Both the position numbers and the translations under genes were made by a program. Of a stretch of DNA of 16,891 bases, positions 1 to 7,525 are shown piece by piece; the first letter of the stretch is position 1, and every line of letters begins with the position of its first letter. Source of the stretch: CAYQPF01 sp964419225 (lineage in GTDB: Bacteria; Cloacimonadota; Cloacimonadia; Cloacimonadales; CAYQPF01); the NCBI GenBank assembly GCA_964419225.1, contig CAYQPF010000107.1:1-16891 (forward strand), in the 5' to 3' direction. A model generated the notes under the pieces. The model saw nothing but the letters and a program-made list of their open reading frames with translations. It was not told the origin of the DNA and made no database searches.

Positions 1-41
1 CCGGCCAATCGCATGAGCCGGTCACCAAATCAGGAAGATGG

Positions 42-251
42 CTAAGATTGAGAGTTTCGCCAACAGGCAGGCGTCAAGCCCTCAAACTTGCTAAAGACCT
101 TGGTGAAATGACTCTGGTTATAGAATCCGAGATCAAGGGCGACACCGACAATGGTTGAGCCGGAAGTTTTCAGAAGGTCCTTGGCACGTGCAATCCGCCG
201 CCGCATTATGTAGGCATGAGGCGACTGACCGGTCGCCTTTTTTGTGTTCAT
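42..251 (-). pseudogene. AraC-family transcriptional regulator, C-terminal fragment
   Basis: The frame encodes only the last part of an AraC/XylS DNA-binding domain. It starts inside the linker around KKATGQSPHAY, continues through the long helix (MRRRIARAKDLL) and the second helix-turn-helix (VALDLGFYNQSHFTKVF), and ends in the usual tail LTPACWRNSQS. The first helix-turn-helix and any effector domain are missing, so it cannot be a working two-HTH regulator. An ATG at 249-251 opens the frame. A longer reading to about 317 adds only low-complexity hydrophobic residues from AT-rich DNA and is not AraC-like. By hand count the first 240 bases are about 53% G+C, against about 20% in the next 120, so the fragment does not match its surroundings. 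It may be a remnant of transferred DNA or an assembly chimera. Family assignment is confident; the status as a gene is not. Confidence 0.7.
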
Positions 252-302
252 AAAGAGAAATAGAACAGGAAAATATAAAAAGGATATTTTTTGTAATTTT
301 AC

Positions 303-337
303 TTGACATTGACTCATTTATTAAAGATTAATGTAAC
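303..337 (+). promoter_or_regulatory. candidate promoter upstream of the barrel-protein operon
   Basis: A perfect TTGACA lies at 303-308 and a second near-match, TTGACT, at 309-314. The best -10-like string for the second is TGTAAC at 332-337 with 17-base spacing, directly against the ATG at 338. No good -10 pairs with the first at 16-18 bases. If used, transcription would start at or inside the coding sequence, giving a leaderless message. This fits the lack of a Shine-Dalgarno sequence before 338. Tentative, because this DNA is very AT-rich. Confidence 0.3.
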
Positions 338-1510
338 ATGAAAAATTATAAAAAGTATTTTAAAATTTTGCTGATACTTTTATCAGTATCAGCCACCTTT
401 TCAGTCTTCAGTATTGAAGCAGACACAATAAGTGTTAATGAGCCGGATCTGATGTCATCCATTTATCATTCATTTTCAAGGAACTATCTGGGAACAGTTG
501 CGACGGGAATGGGATATACCGGAGTTGCAAAATACGAAGGCATGGGTAATGTACTTATTAATCCTGCAACCCTTGATTTAGTAAAGCATCAGGCGTATTG
601 CGAATTTATTGTTAAACCGCCTGTAAATGAGTTAGATCAGATTCAAAAACAGATTTATGAGAGCAGTTACGCAGGAATGTTTGGATTTGGGTTCCAATCA
701 GAAGGGATTCTTGATAATTATAGCATATTATTATCGACACCTAAATCTATTCAATACAGTTCATTTACCAGAAGACTTAAGACTGATGATGTATTAATCA
801 GAAAGCCCGAATTTATTCAGAACGATTTAGTGTTATCGAGTAATCGTAAGTTTGGATCTGCAATAATTGGTTTGAGTTTAATAGGAACACTTTATACTCT
901 TAGGGAATATAGGCTTGAAGGAACATATCAGAATATTGATATGAATGAAGTGGTTTTTAATGTTCAGCCTGGATTAATCTTGGATACTGAGACTTTTTCC
1001 TGGGGAGTAAGTGCTTTGATGCCACAGAAATTTACGATGAAAAATGATTTTAAAAGCTACGATTGCAAAATACCTATGGAGATAACAACCGGTTTAAATC
1101 TACGGCGATATGATGCAAATTATTCTATTGAGTATAATTTCCAGAACACTAAGTATCAGAATTATAATTTTAAAGACAGACATTGTTGCCGTATAGGTGC
1201 CGAGAGAAATTTTGAAACCTATTCCTTAAGATGCGGACTGAATTATTCAACGAGTATATTTAGTGGAGACATTTTTCCGGATCTCAATGCTGTGAACGCT
1301 ACTTATGAAGATGAATTACCTGCAAAAAGGACTTTAGTTGAGAATGGACAAATGTTATTATCTGTAGGTGGTACATTTAAAATCAACAAATTCGGTAATT
1401 TCAGTTTTTCTTTATTGACAGATTTAAAAGGAGATGCACCAGTTACACAACTTAGTACATCTTTAGAGTTATATTTATCCATATTCAAAAGAAAGATGAG
1501 GGATAATTGA
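338..1510 (+). CDS. predicted outer-membrane beta-barrel protein (PorV/FadL-like)
   Basis: The 390-residue protein has a basic start (MKNYKKYFK), a hydrophobic core and a cleavable-looking signal peptide ending around residues 25-28. The region at about 49-83 (NYLGTVATGMGYTGVAKYEG, then NPATLDL) resembles the N-terminal signature of FadL/PorV-type barrels, in which a glycine-rich MGxxG stretch is followed by an N-P-A motif. The rest alternates short polar and aromatic strands with turns, as expected for an outer-membrane barrel; there are no long hydrophobic helices. Its role (porin, hydrophobic-compound uptake, or secretion-associated like PorV) cannot be decided. It is first in an operon with signalling genes, and its stop overlaps the next start by four bases (TTGA), so its translation is probably coupled to that of the ATPase. 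No Shine-Dalgarno sequence is visible before the ATG, but the signal peptide supports this start. Confidence 0.7.
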   Translation: MKNYKKYFKILLILLSVSATFSVFSIEADTISVNEPDLMSSIYHSFSRNYLGTVATGMGYTGVAKYEGMGNVLINPATLDLVKHQAYCEFIVKPPVNELDQIQKQIYESSYAGMFGFGFQSEGILDNYSILLSTPKSIQYSSFTRRLKTDDVLIRKPEFIQNDLVLSSNRKFGSAIIGLSLIGTLYTLREYRLEGTYQNIDMNEVVFNVQPGLILDTETFSWGVSALMPQKFTMKNDFKSYDCKIPMEITTGLNLRRYDANYSIEYNFQNTKYQNYNFKDRHCCRIGAERNFETYSLRCGLNYSTSIFSGDIFPDLNAVNATYEDELPAKRTLVENGQMLLSVGGTFKINKFGNFSFSLLTDLKGDAPVTQLSTSLELYLSIFKRKMRDN

Positions 1511-2223
1511 AAAAAACTATAATTGATGGGTATTTTAAATCAGATAAATTTTTAATCTTAGATGAAGATTTGTTTACATTTACCATCAACAGAATTTTTG
1601 AATTGAGAGAGAATCCCGATAGTGATTATTTATTAACAGACTACAGGAAGTTGGATTGTTCAGTAGAATATAAAAATGTTATTTTTTTGAACCGATGTAA
1701 TTATGAATATTTCCAAAAGAATATCAGCACGCATTTTTTATTTCTCAGCAATACATTAAATTCATTTAGGTATATAATAGAGGAATTGGATCAACTTATC
1801 AAGAATCATCCCGATGCGTTACTCATATCTCATAGTTATTCACACATAAGTGAGATGAAGTATATAGACAGGTTTACAAACTACATTTCAGAATTTTTTA
1901 AAAAATTAGAAATAACGATAGAAGATTCGTATATTTTTAATATTAAGTTAGTTTTTAGAGAGCTTTTAACAAATGCCATAAGGCACGGTAATGCGAATGA
2001 CAGGTGTAAAAATGTTTTTTTAACTTACTATTATAGAAAAAACGATAGTACATTTGGTTTAATAGTCAGAGATGAGGGGAAGGGTTTTGATTTTCAGAAG
2101 CAATTAGAAGATGTAGATCGTAATGATTTAAGAGTACATCATCGAGGCTTATTTTTAATCAAAACTTATGCTAGTTTTATAAAATGCAATAATAATAGTA
2201 TTAATGTTGAATTTAAACTTTGA
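1507..2223 (+). CDS. RsbW-like GHKL ATPase / anti-sigma-type serine kinase homologue
   Basis: Residues about 118-238 form a histidine-kinase-like ATPase of the RsbW/SpoIIAB type. The N box is FRELLTNAIRHGN (about 150-162, with E152 and N156), the G1 box is RDEGKGFD (188-195), and a G2-like segment HHRGLFLIK lies at 211-219. In the family these bind ATP, phosphorylate a STAS partner on serine and sequester a sigma factor or other target. The STAS protein next door is the obvious candidate partner. The first ~115 residues match nothing I recognise. The start is TTG at 1507, overlapping the upstream stop, with GAGGG at 1498-1502 as ribosome binding site. The first internal Met, at 1855, would give a bare ATPase domain. 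No sigma factor or PP2C phosphatase is adjacent, so the target is unknown. ATPase fold confident, partner inferred. Confidence 0.75.
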   Translation: MKKTIIDGYFKSDKFLILDEDLFTFTINRIFELRENPDSDYLLTDYRKLDCSVEYKNVIFLNRCNYEYFQKNISTHFLFLSNTLNSFRYIIEELDQLIKNHPDALLISHSYSHISEMKYIDRFTNYISEFFKKLEITIEDSYIFNIKLVFRELLTNAIRHGNANDRCKNVFLTYYYRKNDSTFGLIVRDEGKGFDFQKQLEDVDRNDLRVHHRGLFLIKTYASFIKCNNNSINVEFKL

Positions 2224-2253
2224 ATTTGAATTAATATGACTATTTTTTTTTAA

Positions 2254-2261
2254 AAGGAGGT
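2254..2261 (+). promoter_or_regulatory. strong Shine-Dalgarno before the STAS gene
   Basis: AAGGAGGT is a full-length match to the standard 16S rRNA 3' end, three bases before the ATG at 2265. It fixes that start. It is the best ribosome binding site in this operon, which suggests that the STAS protein is made in excess of the ATPase, whose start is a weaker TTG. Confidence 0.75.
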
Positions 2262-2264
2262 AAA

Positions 2265-2567
2265 ATGGATGTTAAAGTAGAAAATAATGTGGTGGAGTTG
2301 ATACCAAAGAATAATTTAGTCGCTTCGAATTTGGAAAATCAACTAGCGGTAGCCCGTCAAGCCTTGGAAGCCAATAGTAAAGCAACTTCAGTAATATTGA
2401 ATTTGCATAATGTTATCGAGATAGATTCACTTGGGATAAATCTAATAGTAGGTTTGTACAAGCAATGTCAGACAAAGGGCATAGAATTTAAAGTAACCAA
2501 TACCGCAAGACCAATTGTGAACCTATTTAATTTATTTAAGCTGACTTCATATTTCGACGTATCATAA
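2265..2567 (+). CDS. STAS-domain protein (anti-sigma factor antagonist type)
   Basis: This is a single STAS domain of 100 residues, the normal length for the SpoIIAA/RsbV family. The diagnostic loop is IEIDSLGINLIVGLY at about 51-65; S55 in the D-S-x-G context corresponds to the serine phosphorylated by RsbW-type kinases. The start (VKVENNVVELIPKNNLV) and the end (FNLFKLTSYFDV) also fit the fold. In the family, the unphosphorylated form binds the ATPase and releases its target, while phosphorylation switches it off. It sits between the ATPase gene (41-base gap) and the CheA-like kinase gene (13-base gap), so it may link the two, either as the ATPase's switch partner or as a regulator of the kinase. 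That link is inference from gene order. Confidence 0.85.
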   Translation: MDVKVENNVVELIPKNNLVASNLENQLAVARQALEANSKATSVILNLHNVIEIDSLGINLIVGLYKQCQTKGIEFKVTNTARPIVNLFNLFKLTSYFDVS

Positions 2568-2580
2568 AGGGGGACTATAA

Positions 2581-5500
2581 ATGGTAGGTCTCGATCCTGA
2601 AATGTTACAAATGTTTCTTGAAGAGTCAATGGAGCATCTTACTTCATTGGAACCTGATTTATTGACACTTGAGGAAACTAAAGACAACCCTGAAAAGGAA
2701 CTTATAAACAGGATTTTTCGTGCAGTGCACAGCTTAAAGGGTTCAGCGGGATTTTTTGGTTTTGAGAATGTAACTCATTTAAGCCATATAATGGAAAACC
2801 TTTTATCTTTAGTTCGAGATGGGAAGTTAAAACCAACATCGTTTATGATAACAACCTTACTGAGTGGAACTGATAAATTGAATCAAATGATTTCAGATGT
2901 TGATAACAGTGATTCAGTGAATATTGAGGAGGTTGTAAAAAATCTTGATTCCATACTCAAGGGTGACACTGATGTCGAAAAGACTGTAACTCTGAAACTT
3001 GATGGACAATCTGATTTGCCGGATAAAATAGCTAAGCAGTTTGAGATATCAGTATCAGACTTAAAAAAAGCTGTATCACACGGGCATTTTTTGTATGCAG
3101 TACATGCTTACACGAATAAGGATATGAAGCGAAAGGATAAAACTCCTTTGGACTATTTAAAGAATATTGAGAAAATGGGAACACTCATAGGCTCTTATTC
3201 TGATTTTTCTTCCATTGGCGGATTGAATGATGATATGACCAGTGTTGAATTGGCTTTTGTTTATTTATTTTCTTCAGTACTTGAGCCAGATTTAATAGCC
3301 TTGGGTTTAGAGGTTGATGAGAATCAAATACAGTCTTTGGAGTTTCCTGAGTTTGTAGAGAAAGAATATTCAATTATTCATGAATCAGCTATACCAATGC
3401 AAAAAGATCAATCGAGTACTTTGCCACCGCCACCGCCACCGCCATTGCAAGTTCAACCAGAGAAAATTGTTCAACCTAAAATACATGTAGAACAAGTTAA
3501 AGAAGTTGAAGTAATTGAAGAACTTCCAAAAGAAGTAAAAGAGGTGGAGATAATACCTGAGGTTTTGGAAGATGCAATGCTTTCAACAACCAACAAGAAA
3601 GAAGCAACAACGCAAAAAGAAACTCTGCGAGTATCTGTTGCTTTGTTGAATGATTTAATGACTTTTGCAGGTGAACTTGTATTAGCCAGAAATCAACTGC
3701 TGCGTATGGCTTCAGATGTAGCCAAAAATGTTCCCGGTCTTTCTGCTGTACTACAGGATATTGATATGACAACTTCAGTATTACAGGAAAAGATCATGAA
3801 CACAAGAATGCAACCGATAGCTCTTGTTTTTAATAAATTTCCCCGTTTGATCAGAGATTTGGGATCTAAATTAAATAAAAAAATTCAACTTGATATAATT
3901 GGGAATGAGGTTGATTTAGATAAATCAATCATTGAAAATTTATCTGATCCTCTTACACACTTGATAAGAAACAGTGCTGATCATGCTATAGAGTTACCGG
4001 AAGAAAGAAAAAGAGCCGGAAAGCCAGAGACAGGGACAATAACACTTAAAGCATATCATGAAGGTGGAAAAGTTAATATTGATGTAGTAGATGACGGAAA
4101 AGGTATTGATCCGAAGGTTGTGCTAAAAAAAGCTATAGAAAAAGGAACCATATCAGAGGCTGATGCCAAGAGATTGACAGAGAAACAGGTACTAGAACTG
4201 ATCTTCGCAGCAGGATTTTCTACAGCATCTGAAGTGTCAGATGTATCAGGCAGAGGTGTTGGCATGGATGTAGTCCGGACTAACATTGAGAAGCTTGGTG
4301 GTAGTGTCAGCATTGATTCCAAGGTAGGTCAGGGAACCAGCGTCAATTTGAAGCTTCCTTTAACTCTGGCAATAATTCCATCATTAATTGTTAAAGTACA
4401 AAGTTTACTATTTGCTTTGCCTCAGGTAGCACTCCGAGAGTTAGTAAGACTTAAGAAAGGTGATACTCACAGAAAGATTGAAAAAGTAAATGATGCACCT
4501 GTTTTGAGATTAAGAAATAAACTTTTACCTATTCTGTATTTATCAGATGTATTAGGACTAACCAATGACAAAGACAGCAAAGAACTCGAGATTATCCGTG
4601 TTCTGATACTTCAGCATGATGACAACGAATTTGGGTTAGTGGTAGATGAAGTAAAAGATAGTGAAGAAATTGTTGTAAAATCAATTCCACGTTTCTTTAA
4701 GCATTCCCAGTGTTACTCTGGAACAACGATCATGGGTGATGGAACAGTAGCTTTGATTTTGGATATAAGCGGGATTGCCAATAAGAGTAAACTTAATTTT
4801 ACCGGATTTAAAGAGAAATCAAAGTCACTCGTACTTGATGAAGAGTCTAAAGTTGATAGAGATTTGCAGAATTTACTTTTATTTGAAAATGCAGAAGAAG
4901 AGTATTTTGCACTTAATCTGGATTTAATTAAGAGAATAGAAAGAGTAGAACTTGATGAAGTAGAGAAAGTTGGCGATAAAGAGTATATGGAACACGAAGG
5001 AAAGAGTCTTCGCGTAATCAGGCTGGAGCATTTCCTCCCAGTCCGATCCAGAGAAAAAGAAGCTAAAGATCTCTATGTGATCATTCCAAAACTAATTGAG
5101 AATCCCATTGGCATTATTTCACACAGAATTATTGATTCTATTCTGGTTGATGTTCACATTGATACAGAGAATATTACGGCCAAAGGTTTGATAGGATCAG
5201 CCTTAATAAATAGTGATTTAGTATTATTCCCTGATATCTATGAAATAGTAGAAATGGCAGAACCGGAAAAAGCTTTCAAACTGAAGAACAATAAAAACAG
5301 TAAGTATAAAATCTTGTTGGTTGAAGATACACCTTTCTTCAGAACTTTGGAGAAACAGTATTTTGAATCAGCCGGTTACAAGGTTGATATTGCCTGTGAC
5401 GGAATGGAAGCAATGAAGAAGCTGACCGTAAATAAGTATGATATCCTTGTCGTTGATATAATCATGCCCAGAATGGACGGATATGAACTAGTGGAAACTT

Positions 5501-5676
5501 TACGTAAGAATCCTGACTATGATAATGTTCCAATACTGGCATTAACAACTTTAGCAAATGAAGAGAATAAGCAGAAGGCGAAAGATGTAGGTTTTGATGC
5601 TTATGAAGTGAAAGTACACAAAGATAAGTTAATGGAAACAGTGAAACTTCTCTTGGAATCAGATAGAAATGCTTAA
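2581..5676 (+). CDS. cheA: CheA-type hybrid histidine kinase with C-terminal receiver domain
   Basis: The 1031-residue chemosensory kinase has its domains in this order. An Hpt domain (about 5-105) carries H50 in HSLKGSAGFFGF. A middle domain (about 144-262) includes KTPLDYLKNI and VLEPDLIALGL and occupies the P2 position. A Pro-rich linker (282-288) and an acidic linker follow. The dimerisation region (about 345-420) contains the usual LVLARNQLL and MNTRMQPI. The GHKL ATPase has the N box HLIRNSADHAI (N464), G1 DDGKGID and G2 GRGVGMD (557-563). CheW-like regions cover about 595-740 and, more divergently, 762-895. The receiver (about 908-1027) has E915/D916, phosphoacceptor D959, T989/T990 and K1011. 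Catalytic residues are intact, so phosphate can be predicted to pass from H50 to D959 or to an unlinked regulator. The start has a GGGGG-rich site 8 bases upstream. No receptor, CheY, CheR or CheB is adjacent, so this may be a non-motility pathway. Confidence 0.93.
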   Translation: MVGLDPEMLQMFLEESMEHLTSLEPDLLTLEETKDNPEKELINRIFRAVHSLKGSAGFFGFENVTHLSHIMENLLSLVRDGKLKPTSFMITTLLSGTDKLNQMISDVDNSDSVNIEEVVKNLDSILKGDTDVEKTVTLKLDGQSDLPDKIAKQFEISVSDLKKAVSHGHFLYAVHAYTNKDMKRKDKTPLDYLKNIEKMGTLIGSYSDFSSIGGLNDDMTSVELAFVYLFSSVLEPDLIALGLEVDENQIQSLEFPEFVEKEYSIIHESAIPMQKDQSSTLPPPPPPPLQVQPEKIVQPKIHVEQVKEVEVIEELPKEVKEVEIIPEVLEDAMLSTTNKKEATTQKETLRVSVALLNDLMTFAGELVLARNQLLRMASDVAKNVPGLSAVLQDIDMTTSVLQEKIMNTRMQPIALVFNKFPRLIRDLGSKLNKKIQLDIIGNEVDLDKSIIENLSDPLTHLIRNSADHAIELPEERKRAGKPETGTITLKAYHEGGKVNIDVVDDGKGIDPKVVLKKAIEKGTISEADAKRLTEKQVLELIFAAGFSTASEVSDVSGRGVGMDVVRTNIEKLGGSVSIDSKVGQGTSVNLKLPLTLAIIPSLIVKVQSLLFALPQVALRELVRLKKGDTHRKIEKVNDAPVLRLRNKLLPILYLSDVLGLTNDKDSKELEIIRVLILQHDDNEFGLVVDEVKDSEEIVVKSIPRFFKHSQCYSGTTIMGDGTVALILDISGIANKSKLNFTGFKEKSKSLVLDEESKVDRDLQNLLLFENAEEEYFALNLDLIKRIERVELDEVEKVGDKEYMEHEGKSLRVIRLEHFLPVRSREKEAKDLYVIIPKLIENPIGIISHRIIDSILVDVHIDTENITAKGLIGSALINSDLVLFPDIYEIVEMAEPEKAFKLKNNKNSKYKILLVEDTPFFRTLEKQYFESAGYKVDIACDGMEAMKKLTVNKYDILVVDIIMPRMDGYELVETLRKNPDYDNVPILALTTLANEENKQKAKDVGFDAYEVKVHKDKLMETVKLLLESDRNA
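3424..3444 (+). repeat. in-frame hexanucleotide repeat encoding seven prolines
   Basis: The unit CCACCG is repeated three and a half times, encoding P282-P288 of the hybrid kinase between its P2-position domain and the kinase core. Gain or loss of a unit would change linker length by two prolines without shifting the frame. The tract is G+C-rich compared with the flanking DNA. Confidence 0.8.
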
Positions 5677-5682
5677 ATATAT

Positions 5683-5716
5683 AAAATGAGCTCTGTAAGG
5701 AGCTCATTTTTTTTTT
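5683..5716. terminator. intrinsic terminator, probably bidirectional
   Basis: An 11-bp perfect inverted repeat has left arm 5683-5693 with core ATGAGCTC, loop TGTAAG (5694-5699), and right arm 5700-5710. It is followed on the plus strand by a run of ten T (5707-5716). It lies 6 bases after the kinase stop and ends 7 bases before the end of the convergent ferredoxin gene. The A-run on the left arm gives a short T tract on the minus strand, so it can serve both operons. Confidence 0.9.
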
Positions 5717-5723
5717 GATAAAA

Positions 5724-6299
5724 TTAGATTGTTTTAATAGCTTTTGTTGGGCAACCTCTGTAACCGCCTTTTAACCCATTTTTGCATTGTCCGCATTTGA
5801 TGCATTTTTCCTGGTTAATCACTGCTTTGTTTTTTTCCATAGTAATAGCTTTAACAGGGCAGGAATTAAGACACAATTTGCAACCAATACAGCCTTTAGT
5901 TTCAACCTTGTATGTATAGATCATTTGTTTGGAAGTAACATACACAGAATCACTTCTGAGCCATAAAGAGTCCCTGATTTCTTTGTAAAGCACGATATTT
6001 GTATTCACAGTCTGGATACTAACAACTCTGGCCACAGTATTATTAATGAAAGCTTTAAGGGTAATATCTTGAGCTGAATTATTTAAAACAGATTCAGGAA
6101 CGCTGTTAGCAGGTTCGATGAGTAACTGGATTTTTTTGTCGCCTGTACTCAGGAAATAAACAGAGTTTTCGGCAATAATTTTTCCTTTTAACTCGGTTAA
6201 TTTGCCGATTGGCAAATCAGTGATAATAGTACCTGCAGCAAAAAGAAATCCTGCAAGTGCAATTATTAGCATAATTACTATAAGATGGAACTTTTTCAT
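5724..6299 (-). CDS. membrane-anchored or exported 2[4Fe-4S] ferredoxin-domain protein
   Basis: The 191-residue protein starts with MKK and one hydrophobic segment (about 5-23), an uncleaved anchor or signal peptide. A soluble region of ~100 residues follows, beta-rich and possibly OB-like (weak guess). The C-terminus is a ferredoxin domain. Cluster 1 ligands are C137, C140, C143 and C147-P. Cluster 2 ligands are C166, C169, C172 and C183-P; here ten residues separate the third and fourth cysteines instead of three. ATG at 6299 is chosen because AAAGGAG (6306-6312) lies six bases upstream; the in-frame TTG at 6305 would fall directly against that site. The ATG overlaps the stop of the MFS gene (ATGA), so translation is coupled. 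By its N-terminus the iron-sulfur domain would face the periplasm, which is unusual for low-potential clusters. Electron partner unknown. Confidence 0.8.
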   Translation of the reverse strand: MKKFHLIVIMLIIALAGFLFAAGTIITDLPIGKLTELKGKIIAENSVYFLSTGDKKIQLLIEPANSVPESVLNNSAQDITLKAFINNTVARVVSIQTVNTNIVLYKEIRDSLWLRSDSVYVTSKQMIYTYKVETKGCIGCKLCLNSCPVKAITMEKNKAVINQEKCIKCGQCKNGLKGGYRGCPTKAIKTI

Positions 6300-7525
6300 G
6301 AACAACTCCTTTGTATTTGATTTTTTTTAAAAAGATAAATAAAGCCTATCGAGGAAACGGTAAGACAGCAAAAACCACAAATTCTGATAGCAGTGGAAAC
6401 ACCTATTAGATTTGACATAGAGCTGACAATAAGTGCACCTAAAGGAAACATTGTCATGAATGACATGGTGTATAAGCTCATTACTCTTCCACGAACTTCA
6501 TCTGAGATCATGGTTTGTAGCAGGGTATTTGTTCCGGCCATTTGAAACATCATACCTATTCCGATAAAAATAACAAGAAACACAGACAGAAACAGGTTGG
6601 TTGAAAGAGAAAAAAGAATCATAAAAGAACCGGCAACCTGTCCGGCTATAACAATTTTTTTTCCGAGTCCAAGCACAGATTTACGGGAAGCGAGATATAA
6701 GGCACCCATGAGAGCACCGGTTCCGACACCGGTCATCAGAAAGCCCAGAGTTTTAGCGGTACCATGGAGGACATCACGTGCGATAACAGGCATTAAAACA
6801 ACATAAGACATACCTAAAAGGTGATAAAAACAGACATTAATAATTAGATATCTTACTTTTGGATTATCTTTGAAGGCATATTTCAAGCCGGATTTCAGAT
6901 TTTCCCACACTGATAGAGCTTTATTGCCAGTTGGGATTGCAGGTTTTATTTTTATTAAAAATAATGATGCGATAACAGCGATGTAGGATAAGCCATTTAT
7001 AAAGAAACAGATACTTTCGCTAAAAATAGCAATTAAGTATCCGGCCACTGTGGGTCCGATAAGTCTTGCACCGTTAAACATGGCCGAGTTAAGAGCTATA
7101 GCATTAACCAGATCTTCTTTCTTTTCAACGAGATTAATGACAAAGGATTGTCTTGTGGGTGCATCAAAGGAATCCACAATTCCTTGAAACAGGCCTAACG
7201 CGATCAACCAACTGACATTTGCATAATTATTATATACCAAAAAAGCTAAAGTTAGGGACTGGATAAGAAAGCCAAATTGAGTAAAAATCAGTATTTTCTT
7301 GCGATCCAGCCTGTCAGCTAATACACCGGAAAAGGGAGTAATAAAGAAAGCGGGGAATTGACTGACAAAATTAATCACCCCCAGAAGAACAACGGAATTA
7401 GTAATTCTATAGATATACCAACTCAGGGCAGTTCTTTGAATCCAGGAACCAATCAATGATGTTCCTTGACCCAGGAAGAAGAGACGGTAATTTCTACTTG
7501 AAAAGGATCGGAATGTTAAATGCAT
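6296..7525 (-). CDS. MFS transporter, EntS/DHA3-like (MFS_3 type)
   Basis: The 409-residue polytopic membrane protein has about 12 hydrophobic segments. The start FRSFSSRNYRLFFLGQGTSL and the TM1 region GSWIQRTALSWYIYRIT are typical of the MFS_3 group (enterobactin exporter EntS and relatives). The loop 2-3 motif GVLADRLDRKKIL is the MFS motif A variant, and DAPTRQSFV after TM5 is also characteristic of this group. Members export siderophores, macrolides or other small molecules; the substrate here cannot be read from sequence. The ATG directly follows the hslU stop with no spacer and no clear Shine-Dalgarno sequence, so it may depend on ribosomes finishing hslU. Its own stop overlaps the ferredoxin start. 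Family confident, substrate unknown. Confidence 0.85.
   Translation of the reverse strand: MHLTFRSFSSRNYRLFFLGQGTSLIGSWIQRTALSWYIYRITNSVVLLGVINFVSQFPAFFITPFSGVLADRLDRKKILIFTQFGFLIQSLTLAFLVYNNYANVSWLIALGLFQGIVDSFDAPTRQSFVINLVEKKEDLVNAIALNSAMFNGARLIGPTVAGYLIAIFSESICFFINGLSYIAVIASLFLIKIKPAIPTGNKALSVWENLKSGLKYAFKDNPKVRYLIINVCFYHLLGMSYVVLMPVIARDVLHGTAKTLGFLMTGVGTGALMGALYLASRKSVLGLGKKIVIAGQVAGSFMILFSLSTNLFLSVFLVIFIGIGMMFQMAGTNTLLQTMISDEVRGRVMSLYTMSFMTMFPLGALIVSSMSNLIGVSTAIRICGFCCLTVSSIGFIYLFKKNQIQRSCS

Noticed and set aside
1..21. Inverted repeat CCGGC/GCCGG at the left edge
   Set aside because: Only five base pairs with an 11-base loop and no T run; too weak to call a terminator or a mobile-element end.
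3497..3772. Leu/Pro-rich open frame opposite the kinase linker
   Set aside because: It is the complement of the repetitive linker-coding DNA; low complexity, no ribosome site, and no family resemblance.
5724..6305. Ferredoxin gene start at TTG 6305, two codons upstream of the ATG
   Set aside because: The TTG directly abuts the AAAGGAG site, leaving no spacing; the ATG at 6299 has six bases of spacing and overlaps the upstream stop in the common ATGA way.
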